Source: Azadirachta indica
Lineage: Eukaryota > Streptophyta > Magnoliopsida > Sapindales > Meliaceae
Direction of reading: 5' to 3'
Length of the DNA: 64,000 bases
NCBI GenBank assembly: GCA_022749755.1
Contig: JAGQDM010000070.1
Location: forward strand, 3,818,683-3,882,682
Of the stretch, positions 20,823 through 32,600 are shown piece by piece. The translations under genes were made by a program, and so were the position numbers. The notes under the pieces were generated by a model. It searched no databases. It saw only the letters and a list, made by a program, of their open reading frames with translations, and was not told the origin of the DNA. Each line of letters opens with the position of its first letter. The first letter of the stretch is position 1.

Positions 20823-22004
20823 TCAGGTGTGATCAGTCTCATCCGTGTAAGAATTAGGAATTCCTCTTCCAACTCGTCCCGGAATAGGCGTTATGGCAAA
20901 GAACAAGAAAAAAACAAAAGGAGAAATTTGTCCAATAGTAACAAAGGGTGCCTCCACAGGTTGACATCCGATCCAACCTAGTAGTAAGCAATCCGCCAAA
21001 AGCAACCAAAATATTCCTTGGTGAATCGGGCGAAAACTTGAACTACGCACATACATACTTTTAAAAAAAGGTAAAGCCAACAGACATATAAAAACTGGTG
21101 CTATTGCGGCTACACCTCCCGATTTGTCAGGTATACTACGAAGAATGGCATGGATCGGTAGGAAATACCATTCCGGCACAATATGAGGCGGGGTGGGCAT
21201 CGGATTAGCAGGTATATAATTGTCGGGATGCCCCAAAACATTAGGAGCATAAAAAATCCAAATGGAAAAAAAGATAGCAAAAGCTACCCAACCTACTAGA
21301 TCCTTTACATAAAAATAAGGGTAAAAAGCAATTTGATCCATCTCTGAATGTACACCCAATGGATTATTTGATCCATATTGATGCAATGCGGCCAGATGAA
21401 GAAGACTGGCGCCTACTAAAATAAAGGGGAGTAAATGATGAAGACTAAAAAAACGATTTAAGGTGGCATTGTCCACGGAGAAACCACCCCAAAGCCAAGT
21501 CACTATGGTATCTCCTACTACAGGTATGGCGCTAGCTAAGCTTGTAATTACTGTAGCTCCCCAAAAGCTCATCTGACCCCAAGGGAGTACGTATCCTGTA
21601 AAAGCTGTCACAATCATTAATAGGAAGATTACAACTCCGAGACACCAAACAAATTCCCTAGGACTGCTATAACTCGCATGATATAGACCACGAAAAATAT
21701 GAAGGTGAACCACAATGAGAAACATACTTGCCCCATTAGCATGCATATAACGGAGCAACCAGCCCCCTTCAACATCTCTCATAACGTGTTCTACGCTGTT
21801 GAAAGCTAGATCCACATGAGGTGTGTAATGCATAGCTAAAAAAACGCCAGTCACTATCTGAATGACTAAACAAATACCAGCTAACGGACCGAACCCCCAC
21901 CAATAACTAAGATTGCTCGGGGTTGGATAATCTATCAAATGCTGATTAAGTGTGGAGGATATAGGTTGTTTAAGAAGAGAGAATCGTTGGTTCCTTATAG
22001 TCAT
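20823..22004 (-). CDS. cob: Apocytochrome b, complex III
   Basis: This is a full-length 393-residue cytochrome b, the normal plant size. It is the membrane core of the cytochrome bc1 complex and carries hemes bL and bH and the quinol oxidation (Qo) and quinone reduction (Qi) sites. The heme-ligand pairs are visible at His88/His102 and His189/His203, each 14 residues apart. The Qo-site motif PEWY is at residues 277-280. Eight or so hydrophobic helices cover the length. His100 (codon CAC) sits where the family has Tyr, as expected if C-to-U editing makes UAC. The start ATG at 22004 gives the usual plant N terminus ([17 protein letters not shown]). There is no intron. rps14 and rpl5, often found just upstream of cob in angiosperms, were not recognised in the 1 kb before it. 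The gene appears intact. Confidence 0.99.
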   Translation of the reverse strand: MTIRNQRFSLLKQPISSTLNQHLIDYPTPSNLSYWWGFGPLAGICLVIQIVTGVFLAMHYTPHVDLAFNSVEHVMRDVEGGWLLRYMHANGASMFLIVVHLHIFRGLYHASYSSPREFVWCLGVVIFLLMIVTAFTGYVLPWGQMSFWGATVITSLASAIPVVGDTIVTWLWGGFSVDNATLNRFFSLHHLLPFILVGASLLHLAALHQYGSNNPLGVHSEMDQIAFYPYFYVKDLVGWVAFAIFFSIWIFYAPNVLGHPDNYIPANPMPTPPHIVPEWYFLPIHAILRSIPDKSGGVAAIAPVFICLLALPFFKSMYVRSSSFRPIHQGIFWLLLADCLLLGWIGCQPVEAPFVTIGQISPFVFFLFFAITPIPGRVGRGIPNSYTDETDHT

Positions 22005-23035
22005 TTATCTTTCCTATCGTGACAACTCTTGTTCCCCCACCTTTTTAGCGTTCTGGGCCCTACTTACTCAAAATGCCCTACTTACTCCAAATATTATATT
22101 ACATATATAATATCTAATAAAGATATATAAAGCCTTTCTTTGACTTTCGAAGGATGGAGGGGGTATACAGCGAAAGAAGCGCCGAAGGGGTCATCCTGGG
22201 TTACTGAAGAGTCGTCCGACCGCTCGGTGACCGAATCAGAGAGGGTTTACCGCTTTCTCTTCTCTCCAGCACTCTCGGACTGATCATCTTGCTGCAACAA
22301 AGCAAGCTTAAGAATAGAATCAATCTAATGGGAATTTAGGTCTCTGTCCGCTTGGAAGATTCTTCTTTCTTTCCTCTTCGGTGAAAGAGGGCAAGGGTGT
22401 GTGGGAGAAAGAATTCTAAAAGGGGAGAAGATCTCGTTCACCAAGTGGAACAGAGTGCGCCCCCTAAGCTATTGGGTGGGGGTCCATATCATCTTCAAAC
22501 TTTTCTCCTATTCCAATTTTGCATAGCTGCTAAATTGGAATAGAAAATGACTCAGCGTCAGAAAAAGTAAGCCACCCCTTTTGCCTTGATTGAATTTGGC
22601 TTCGCTGCGCCCTGAATCAATCAAAAAGCTTATTGATTTGATTCATCCCATTTGGGCGAGAGGGAGGCTGTGAGTCACCTGGGCTACGGATTTGTCGGTT
22701 GGTTGATTCTCGAAATCACCTCTTGAGAAAAAAAAAAGGCCCTCGGGTCCCGACCCACAAATGGGTAGGAAGCGGGGCGAGGGTCTTTCAAACAAGGGGA
22801 GAAAAGAGGGGTGGGGGGCCGCCTTTCGCAGCTTTAGAAAGGAGAGAATTGTTGAAAGTCATTCTCTCCAACCTGAACTATCTATCCGGGCGAGAGAAAG
22901 TCAATAAACTATTTGCGTTGGTTTTTCCAACGAAACTAAGCACTTTTTGGATGTATCCTTAGGTTGTGTGCCGAGTCAAATCTGCTCCGTTCCGTATAAG
23001 CCCGGCTCGCGAGGCGTCCCTCTCAATGAATTACA
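22005..23035. other. Spacer upstream of cob
   Basis: The spacer should contain the cob 5' leader (minus strand). An AT-rich stretch with TATATAATATCTAATAAAG-like text lies at about 22085-22130. Only an unrecognised 87-codon plus-strand frame (22699-22962) is open. No rps14 or rpl5 sequence was recognised. Confidence 0.5.
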
Positions 23036-23812
23036 TTACAGAGAGAGATCAAACTGATAGATTGCTTCCATAAGTCGCCGATAGGGAAGGCTGCGGTGCG
23101 TCCCATAATTCTCCATAAAGTCAAGATATTCGCTGTAGGTGGATTCCGAAAAAGCGGTACCCCTTGGGTAGAAGATAAAACCCCTTATCTGATGTCTCTT
23201 CGCAAGAATAGAATCCCGAGAATAGCCGTCGGACAGCAGAGCTTGCTCGATCTTTTTTTCAATCTCTAATTGTTGAGAAAGAATAGAATCTTCTACCTGG
23301 GGGCTGTACCCCTTCCCAATAACATTAATCCTTAGCCGATCGCTTAGCTCTTCTTTCCTAATTTCATCTGAGAGTAAGGGCTGGTAAACGTCTGGATCAA
23401 CAGGCGCAGCAGCTCCCTCTTGCCCGGTTCCAGACGGCTCCGGCCCCGCCGCCATCATCATAGCAGATAGGAGGGCTCTCACAGCAAATCCTATAGCTAT
23501 AGCAAGCCCCCCACAGAAGCCCGCCTTAAGCAAACAAAAGGAGAGGGCCCTTGTTACTATAGCGCCCCCAACCTTGACAAAGAGAGTGAGCCCAAAGGAA
23601 TCCCAAAATCTTTCAAAAAAGAAAATCAAAGAAGCTAAGACGAGAATTCGCAGGAGAATTACATACGAACATTTTCTCGATATAAGAGACATAGTGAAAT
23701 TGAAACTATGAGGTTTTAAGGTGAACATCCCCTGACAGCTGCAAGTGTCCTGTCCGGGCACATTGCAGGCCAATGAGCACATATGATCTTTCTCAGGAAT
23801 AGAACGTACCAT
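23036..23812 (-). CDS. 258-codon ORF, membrane N-terminal half plus soluble charged domain
   Basis: This frame lies upstream of cob on the same strand. An internal Met41 (MSLISRKCSYVILLR) looks like the better start for a membrane protein. Residues about 48-70 and 80-117 are hydrophobic (for example ILVLASLIFFF, then GGLAIAIGFAVRALLSAMMM), giving two to three helices. A Gly/Pro/Glu linker (AAGPEPSGTGQEG) follows, then a 120-residue charged domain with ELSDRLRINVIGKGYSP and RRLMEAIYQFDLSL near the end. Its well-ordered domain layout, unlike the random frames around it, argues for a real protein. The architecture, a membrane anchor with a soluble tail in an extra ORF beside a respiratory gene, is like many cytoplasmic-male-sterility-type ORFs, but that is only an analogy. 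Family unknown to me. Confidence 0.6.
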   Translation of the reverse strand: MVRSIPEKDHMCSLACNVPGQDTCSCQGMFTLKPHSFNFTMSLISRKCSYVILLRILVLASLIFFFERFWDSFGLTLFVKVGGAIVTRALSFCLLKAGFCGGLAIAIGFAVRALLSAMMMAAGPEPSGTGQEGAAAPVDPDVYQPLLSDEIRKEELSDRLRINVIGKGYSPQVEDSILSQQLEIEKKIEQALLSDGYSRDSILAKRHQIRGFIFYPRGTAFSESTYSEYLDFMENYGTHRSLPYRRLMEAIYQFDLSL

Positions 23813-25480
23813 AAAGGCACAGGGATAGGAACCTACTCACACCCCGCGCTCCATTGGGGGTGCCGAACCCTGTAGGGGGCCACACAACCCAAGACCGGTC
23901 ACCCAGCCTTGTAATTGTATGGGAGTTGGCCTGCCTCTGTCCGGCCAGTCTCTTTTTCGATCTTGTACTAAGTACACTGAACACCAACCCAATCTCGATG
24001 AAAAAAAAGAAAACGAAAAGCAAGCCTGAGACGTAGTAGCTTTTGTTTCGCTTCGTCTTTTTCTTTGCCTAAGTCATCTATAGATGATAAGTCATTCTAT
24101 ATGTTCTTTCTTCTCTCTTCAGAGAGAGGTCGGGGTGTAAGACTGTCGTCGAAAGCAACTTCCTACTCACACGGCTCGAACCCGACTTCCTAGACTGGAT
24201 CGTGAGCTACTTCCTTCAGTCACGTCCTTGTTTGCTCTTCGCTATTTTCATTCTGTTTATCCTTCACCGGTTACCAACCTTTTTTCTACTGGTTGTTAGC
24301 AACCCTATCTCATTTCCCGAAAAGGCCCAGAATCGTGCTTAAACCCCGCATAGAATGGAACTAGAATACCCCCCTACTTCTCCTGTCCTGAGCAGGTAAA
24401 TCAAATTCATTCTTTCTAAAAGGCCTTCAAGTTTATAACCCACATGGAATTGACTTTTTGGTTAGATTTAGGGGTTCCAAGTCGTTATAGACAAAAATTC
24501 TGTACAGAATTGTTCGTTTTGCTCTAGTCAGCGATCTCCGTAGTGAGACAGGAAAGCTCCTCGTTTCTGCTAAAAACAACGGGGGATCCCTTTTTCATCA
24601 CAAAGATTGGGAAACCTAGAGTTAGTTATTAGATTCCCGACCACCATTACATCACTCTGAGCGGAGGGCGAGGTAGCATCCCTAAGTAGCTTCACTGGTT
24701 TCATCTCCTGCGGGTTCCATGCCCAGCAGTTGTTCCTGGCGGATCGAGCTCGAGTAGCTTCACTAGTAGATCCAAGTCCAATCATTGATCCCGTTGTTGG
24801 AGTATAAGCCTAGAGCAGCGGAGCAGTGCCATTAGTCCTTCTGGATTCAGTGACGATCGCAGCAGTTCCATTTCCGGATCATGATCGATACCCATACCCA
24901 TGCCCAGCATCAGCCCTTTCTATCAATAGCGAATCCTATAACAAGCGATTCAATCATTAATTTCGTTCCGTATTGGAATGCTTGTTATTCGAATTTCTTT
25001 GACCTGTAATACCTTCGTTCATCCGCTCAGGAATCAAGCTGGGTCCGTAGCTCCAAGAACGTCTCGGAAATCCTTCCTTTTCTTTTACGTAATGCACTCG
25101 CTCCCCTTCTTACCGCTATTCCTTTCCGTAGGTCTATCTCACTTCAGGCCAGAACTTACTTAGAGTGCTTCTTATTCGAATTTCTTCTATCGAGAAGACT
25201 TCCACCTAAAGATAAAGATACTGGACCAGAAGAGGAAAACGGAAATTGCTTCTTAGGCCCGTGCCTCCCAGAAGAATCCGGTAGGTAAGACAACCGGTGC
25301 TCCTTTCAAACCAGAAAGCAGAAAGAAGGCAACCGAGCCTGAAAGGCAGAAAGGCGAATCAGGGACTTAGCGGAAGCAACTTTGCTAAGCAAAAACCAAT
25401 GATAAAACCACTAGCACGGCCAAGTCACCAACCTATGGCTCAGTGGAAGCCGGCAGGGAGGAAGTATGATAATCCAACCT
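23813..25480. other. Spacer with no recognisable gene
   Basis: This includes the region upstream of the 258-codon ORF. A long-range inverted pair, GTCGGG (24129-24134) with CCCGAC (24181-24186), brackets a sequence with partial internal pairing. Short frames of 60-76 codons are unrecognised. Confidence 0.5.
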
Positions 25481-25489
25481 TTGGAGAGA

Positions 25490-26760
25490 ATCGTTCTATC
25501 AATAGGCGCCGTGGGCCTATGAGCTTCTGGGCCTGTACGATTTCCTGTCCTCAACAGTTCAAAACGCTTGACACTGAGAGCTTTGGTGAATATGTCGGCA
25601 AGCTGATCCTTTTTTGAGATAAACTGAATTTTCAACTGCTTGCGAGCAACCTTTTGACAAACAAAGTGAAAATCAATTTCTATATGCTTAGTGCGAGCAT
25701 GAAAGACCGGGTTGGCTGATAGATACGTAGCACCCAACCAAGGTTGTCACACCAAAGTATAGGAGGAGAGCGAGGTATGCCAAGCTCAGATAAGATAGAT
25801 TGCATCCAACATAGTTCAGCTGTGGCTATAGCAAGACCGCGGTATTCGGCTTCAGTACTTGACTTCGAAACGGTCTTTTGTTTCCTTGAGCTCCAGGAGA
25901 CAAGATTAGAACCCATATGGACACAGTACCCACTAGTGCTGCGTCTGTCATCTGGACATCCAGCCCAATCAGCATCTGAATATGCACTAAGTTTCAGAAG
26001 TGAATTTGGGCTTCTGTTAAGGCCAAAAGTGATAGTATGCTTGAGATATCGAATAATACGCTTGACAGCAGCCCAGTGATCAACAGAAGGTGCTTGCATA
26101 AACTGACATAGCCAAAGTTGACAACAAAGGCTATGTCAGGTCTAGTGAAGGAGAGGTACTGAAGAGAACCAACAATGCTCCTGTACAGTGTGGGATTTTC
26201 AAAAGGTTCCCCTTGATGACGAGAGAGCTGTAAACCTGTAGCCATAGAAGACTTGTAGGGCTTTGCACCTTCCATAAACCATTTTTTGATCAAGTCATGG
26301 ATGTATTTACTCTGACATAAGAAAGGACCCTCATCATCTCGCCATGCTTATACACCAATAAAATAGTACAAAGGAAGAAACATACCAACAACGCAAACTC
26401 AGTAGCAAGAGAAGCAATAAGGCCACGAATCGCTCCAGCATGAGAACCAGTGATGACGATGTCATAAACATATATAAGAACATAGAGGGTTTGAGAGTAA
26501 GAGTGCTGAATAAAGAGAGAAGACCTTGGAGCCCACAAAACAAAACCAAAAGGCTGTAAAGAAAATTGCTGAGACGCATATACCAGGCACGTAGAGCCTG
26601 CTTGAGACCATAGATTGCTTTACGAAGCAGACAAAGATGGTTGGGAAAATTTGGATCAACAAAGCCTTGGGGCTGCTTCATGTAGACCTCCTCCGAATAG
26701 AAAGATAAAGTCAGAAGTGCCACAGCTTTCTTTCTTAATTCCAATCGTGACATTGGTAAT
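25490..26760 (-). mobile_element. Ty1/copia retrotransposon remnant: reverse transcriptase and RNase H
   Basis: Reading the minus strand from 26760 gives copia pol in fragments. First is [19 protein letters not shown] and [14 protein letters not shown] (RT; the family has P where this has L). Next is [11 protein letters not shown], where the catalytic YVDD has become YVYD. Then come YRSIVGSLQYLSFTRPDIAF and the RNase H blocks YSDADWAGCPDDRRSTSGYC and STEAEYRGLA. After a frameshift it ends with [12 protein letters not shown] and [11 protein letters not shown]. At least three frame changes and the lost Asp make it inactive. No LTRs, integrase or gag were seen beside it. It is a nuclear-type element of the kind often found in plant mitochondrial DNA. 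Confidence 0.95.
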
Positions 26761-28819
26761 CCCGCATCTGAGAATCAACCTAGTCTGATTCACTTCACGT
26801 GGCAAAGGGCATTCAAAGTCCCCTTCTTATTAAAGAGCTCCCTATTCTCTAGCAGCCCCTTCTTTCACAGCTCCTTCTCAAGCACTTACCATTGTCTGGC
26901 TATTTGCCTTGCCCAATTACTCTATTATTGGATTATTGGCGCATCCCTTGTTTTCCTTTTCTTTTATGATTAATGCCAAATGGCATATAATCTTTATTCA
27001 TGCCTCGATGCTGCCCAGTCAATCAGAAATAGGCATTGGATATTTTTCCTTTTGTCTTGCTACATTAAGATATCTAAAGTCTATATAGACTATCTATTTT
27101 CCATTCTTTTTGAGAACAGGAAGAAGATTATATAACCATTCTACATACCAGGCAGTTCTAATTAGCCTGTCAGAGGCGGTGTTCGATCTCTTCCTTTCAC
27201 TTTCTAATCACATCGGGTTCTTCTTTTTGGCTGCTTGAATGGACCCTTGCAACATTGAATTGGAAGCTTGGGCTCAACTAACTTAACTTCCTCTTTTCTT
27301 TAAACCAGGCATCTCATGATAGTCCCCATGCAAAGCAATCTCTGTACTGGCAACTGGATAATATGTTCCCGCATACCTGGCTCGAGCACTTTGCTTATCA
27401 ATCCTATGTTCCTATTGTTTTCCTAAGTTCACTTCCATCAGTGGATCTTGGACATCTGACATCCTCCCTTCCCTCTTGGCTTAGATTGTCTCCATTCGAT
27501 CTTTTTTCCCTTTCTCCCATGATGAGTGAGGATATTTTAATCGAATTAGAATGATAGAGTATGTCTCCGGGAGAGTGAAGATGGAACTCCCGCTCCTAGC
27601 ATGCTAAGCCGTAGTATGCTTTTGTTGAAGATCCACCTCATGGCACACATCATTATCACAACCCGCGATTTTTTCTATGGGAAAGCCCATACACATCAAT
27701 CGTGCCTATCCTCTTCCTCCAGAATAGGATCAAGAATAGGTGAGTGATAGCTTTCTTTTTCACCTTTGAGTCATTATCAAAAAAGAAAGTGCCAACCCCT
27801 AAAAATTATATGAAAAATAGATAAGTCCGCCCTTCACTCTGGCCAAAAGGGATAAAGAGTGACATGACCCATTGTGATTTTGAGTCTCTCTAGAAGAGCC
27901 ATCAGTATTCCAATAAAAAAAAAATAACTCCTTTTTGTTTTGTGGAATAGAGATGTGTACCGCATGACCGTCTCACTTTGCCTGATCACAGAAAAGATTT
28001 TTGTAGCTTTTGAGCGCAATACTATTAGAACGGGCCCCTTTATTCACCACCATTATCTGCCCGGATGACTAAAATGAATAGTCTTATCGGCTGGAATCAG
28101 AAAGGGGTTGCCCGTAAAGATAAAGAACGCGGAGCGCAGGCGAGTGGAGTCTCGTGTGTGTCACTCATGTCTTGCATTAGTATGTGATGATAAAGGAGTT
28201 CCTTGGCTTGAGCTTCAAAAAGAATTCTGACTCTGGAATCTTGATATCATATCCTTATTATTATTAATATTAAATTAAGGTTTCGTCTCGGCCTCGCCCT
28301 ACGAGTGAACTTCCTCACCCGAATGAACTACCTTTGGATTTTTTACTGGGAGTTTCCGGGTATTAAAGGATTCTTATCCGCGGGGGACTTATACTAAATT
28401 TCTGCCTATCCCAAGTCTTGCCAAAGCCCAGGTTCGTAGACCTGCCATGCCAATCCCACCTCCTATTTCCTCTGTCTTCTCTTCAAAGCCAGCCGAGTCG
28501 TTCCCCAGAGCGGATTCGGTGTCAAAGAGAGAGAGCAAAATTTGGACTTAGAAAGACTAGTTACGCTTCTTCCTCTCCAACAGGTTCCATTCCTTCGCCA
28601 AGAGAAAGCCTAGGGCATTCCTCTCTATCAATGACTCGAGAATTAAGATAAGAAGCCAAGCACGCACGAAAGAAGCTTCCCGAGCTGCTGCCTTGTGCTT
28701 TTAGTCGTTATTATTAACCACTCTATCAATCAAAAAAGTCTTTTTCCGAGTCAGATTGTTGTGTCTGCATTTGAAGTCTGCTCTACTCCTCCTCGCGCCA
28801 CACGATAGGAAACTTCAAC
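26761..28819. other. Spacer with no recognisable gene
   Basis: Frames are at most about 77 codons and unrecognised. The AT-rich run at about 28250-28280 (TTATTATTAATATTAAATTA) is simple sequence. No RNA gene was seen. Confidence 0.5.
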
Positions 28820-28857
28820 ATGGGGTTCGTCATTTATTGACGGATTTTTCGGGATTT
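28820..28857 (+). pseudogene. sdh3: Very short sdh3-like fragment
   Basis: Inside an otherwise unknown 90-codon frame, the residues GVRHLLTDFSGF match the conserved end of plant mitochondrial succinate dehydrogenase subunit 3, where N-GVRHLLTDFSGF closes the heme-side helix. Only about 38 bases match. Flanking residues upstream (SALLLLAPH) vaguely recall TALALSYH but are not convincing. It is too short to be functional, so it is probably a recombination scrap of sdh3. Coincidental similarity is possible but unlikely over 12 residues. Confidence 0.5.
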
Positions 28858-28859
28858 AT

Positions 28860-31800
28860 CTCAACCGTCTACTCAAAGAAGTCCGTGCTACTATGCTACT
28901 GCGTATATAAGGAGCTTCATCCTTTGAATACCCGAAAAGTGTTATGTGGATTTTCCATCACCTATTATGTTTTGACTCGCACACACGGAGACCATCACAT
29001 CAAACAATTTATGCTGATAAGAGAGTGAATTTAATAAAAAAAAAAGAGTTGTGTCCTCTCAGTGGCGGGATGCTAAATAAAAGAGTAAGGCTCAAAGGGC
29101 GCCTTTGAGGGGATATCCTAACTATTCTCAACAACGGTCTTGCTATGCCTTAGCTGAGTGTTTTGGGCATTAAAAGAGGAGTTAGCAGGATTCGCAGGCG
29201 AGACAGAGATTTTCATGTCCATAGTAGCTGTCTTGACTCTTACAAAGGAAAAGGAATAGGAAGAGAATGGAAGCTGTGAGGAAGAACGATTCGAAAAGAA
29301 ACCCAGGCCCGGTATCGAAGGCTTTACCATCCGCTACTAAGATGAGTTTTGCAGGACGTAAAGAATGAAAATTCTAGGACTCGGTGAATACCAATCCTTT
29401 CTTTTGGGCGCTAACTCGCCTCAAGGTTGTGTCCGAGTCGCTATAGAGGTTTTTTAAGGCAATTCTTTCTTTCAAGACGTATAGGCCTCCACGCTATCGG
29501 TCAAGATTCGCTACAAGGAAAAAACCTCGCAGGCTCAATCAATCAGGTCTATTTGTATGTTGCGGTCAGCTTCCACTTTTGTCTCCTGGGCCGGTTGACC
29601 CTTTACCGAAACCAAATCGAAAGAAATGAAACAACTAAGGGTCCGCTGCCTCTATAGGCGAAGGTTGAGTTACCGAGCCCCTTTTCTTTGAGGGGCTCGA
29701 AAAGAAAAGTGAGATTTTAGAGCTGGACAAGACATAAGGGGAAAAGGAAGGTAGGTCAGATTCTCATCCATGGCTAGGGTGGGGAAAGAAGGGGTGCTGC
29801 CATTAAGACATTGTTTTTGTACGAGGAAGGGGACATGCATAGTAAGGAAGATGGGGATGAATGACAAATAGGCTGTTAGCTCCATCCGGGCTTTCCTTTC
29901 TTAAGGCGGGAAGCCAAGGTATTGTAAATAATGTCCATCTTCGAGTCCGATTTACTATTAACATAACAGCATGGGATCATTTTACTATTATATGGCAAGA
30001 TCTTCCGTCTTTTTGAGAGTTCTTTCTTGCCTGAAAGCAGGAATGCGAGCAGCAAAGTAAATAGTATATATATCCACGAGCACAGAAAAGGCTGCAAGTC
30101 TTAGTGCCACTGTTTGAAAAAAAAAAGGTAAATTCATGCTTTTCCGGTCTTAGCATCATCCTCCTCTGCTCTCTTCTTGCATCTGTGCATTTCGGGCCTT
30201 GGGCAAGTAATCTCTCCCCTGGATCAGGTCTATCTTTGCCGCTTATGAATGGGGGCCTCATACGATGTTTTTTAGCAATTCGAAAAACTTAAGACTCGAA
30301 ACGACAGGTCAAAGGAATTTATCCGCTCCCTAGCCTCCGATCGATTTCCTACCTTCGCCGTAAAGAGGTCCCACGCTAAGCGCACTACTCCCAGACAAGG
30401 TCATAAGAACCTTTGGGAATCCATCCCAGATCCACGCCAAACATTGAAAGTTGAGTTCTCGTGATGCCTGCTGCTTCAAGCTCGGAAAGCCCACTACTGA
30501 TGATATCAATTTCCAGGTCTTCCTACTACAAGGGAAGGAGTCTTCTTTAGGGATGATAAGGCACATAGGTCTAATTGCGTAGTGAAAAAATTAGTCCTAT
30601 TATTCTCTTGCTTGAGCGGATTAGCCGATCATTTGATGGTCCTAGGCTATCTGGTTGTATTCTAGCTCGGGTAGTCAAGGTTCAAATAGTAGTAACGAGT
30701 CAGTATACATATTTGATATTTCATTCGTGAGTGTGTTAACACGAGAAGGGAGGTGGGCGGGGTATCGATCCAAAGCTCGAGTACGTGGTCAAGTTCCTTC
30801 GGCTGAGATCTTACCTCAATAGGCGTCGGTCGGTCTTCTCCTTATATACTCAGATATCTTGCTTTTGTCCGATCGCTTTCGTTCATCATCAGTAGTGGAC
30901 AAGGAGAGAACTCGGCATCGTGCAATTCCATCGATCTGGTCAATTCATTTCCGCGAGACGCTGCTCTACTCTTTTGCTTTGGCATTGCCATACGAGGGAG
31001 ATCGCTCAGTGACATGTCAAAAGATATGGAATTTCCGACCATCAGCTTGAAATACGGGAATTGAGACCGAAAGATATCCATGTCAGTTAAAGATGTCTCT
31101 TTCTTGCGTGATAGGAACAGAGCTTCGGGCAAGCAGCTTAGCCAAGGCAGCAGCGTTGTAGTTTTTCCACGGCATGCTCAAAGAAAGACTTCCTCCATGG
31201 CATAGCTCAGTCATTCAATCATGGTAGGGTCAGTCAGACAGGATTCTTCTCCTAAGCGCAGGTGTAGCTCCCCATGGTGTGTTTATTCTAGCTCTGATTA
31301 GTTCCTCTTTCGGGGATCTGACCAAAAATGGTCACCTTATCCGCAAGGAACTTTCAAAACGGATTTCTCATCGGCATGAGCATTCATCTCTCTCATGTTC
31401 ACCTCAAGGTGCTGGGACTCGCTCCGCCCCATACCACCTTGTCTTAGCTTCAAGTTGTTTTATAACCTTCGTTCATTCGCTTGGTTAGATCTTCCTTTCC
31501 TATTTATTGAGTAATATTGATATCGTCTGTCTTACGGTGTTTATGAATTGGCACTTGCCTTGGGCTTTCACTCCGCCTCATCATCACTATCCTTTCTGGT
31601 CTATAGCCCATATTGAATGAATGAAACGATCCCAGCCCAGCACGGGCTGAAAAGCGTAAACAAGCCAAGCTGTTTGTTAATCACTGGACCAAGGGGAAGC
31701 AAGACTGAAACCGGAAAACCCGCATCTCTTGAATTTAATAAGTGACGCTTGTCCTTCAGTCTCATGCCTCTTCAATCGATCGAAGAAGGTCACAGAGGGA

Positions 31801-32600
31801 GAGGGACTAGGCTTAATTAACTTAACATGCCATCTAATTCATTACATTATCAGAGAATTCCCCTGGTATGAACCAACAAATAAATATAAAGAAAGAAGAC
31901 TTCCTTGCTCAGGGTTGGTTATATTCTTGCTGCCTTTCTCCCACTCACGGTACACCTACTATCGGAATGGCTGGTGACAAGGCTAGTTGAACTAGACCTG
32001 AAATCAAAGGCTGGAAAGACCTTACCACCGGAATGAATGAGTGCAGCAAGGAAAGAAGCCTATAAGCTATGTAAGCTAAGATGGGGAGAGCGCTTTCTCC
32101 CCGACGGCTTCTCGAATGATAACTTAGTATACGGTTAGGTAGGGAACATTCTTTCCTATCTATTTTTATCCCTCACATGACGTTCTCACTTGCACTTTAA
32201 GCTACGTCAAAAGGCCAATAAAATTGGAACTAGACAAGACAGCTCGATGGAAAGGATCAAGCCAAAACAAAACTCTTTATTTTTTTTTTTTGCTATATTT
32301 TTGGCTTGGCCCAAGCATCACGATCACGGGATATGCTCCAGCCGGTTTCCACCTATTTGCCTTAAGCCCTTCCGATCACCCGAGAAGCCCCCGATGAACC
32401 GCATATCAACTCAGTCGGCTTGCCAATCAACTGACCCGCTTTCATTGGTTTTCTCTAGGTGACTTTCGCGACCTCAACAAAGTCGGTCCCAAGGGTTAGC
32501 CATCAGAATCTCAAATTTCAAAGAAAAGGCGGCGCCACGAAAAAGGATACGAGAAATTCGAAAGATCATCGGCCCGGCTCAAAAGCTGGAAATGAAAGCG
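28860..32600. other. Long spacer with no recognisable gene
   Basis: Unrecognised frames reach 96 codons (30842-31132, minus strand). Short homopolymer A/T runs occur at about 29035 and 32280. No RNA gene, plastid gene or retroelement domain was recognised. Confidence 0.5.

Noticed and set aside
24121..24190. Group II intron domain V or tRNA suggested by GAGCCGTGTGAG on the minus strand
   Set aside because: The complementary half of domain V is missing and the TTCGAGC loop has no proper T stem; only a weak long-range pairing remains.
25744..26079. 111-codon plus-strand ORF
   Set aside because: It is the antisense shadow of the copia RNase H coding sequence.
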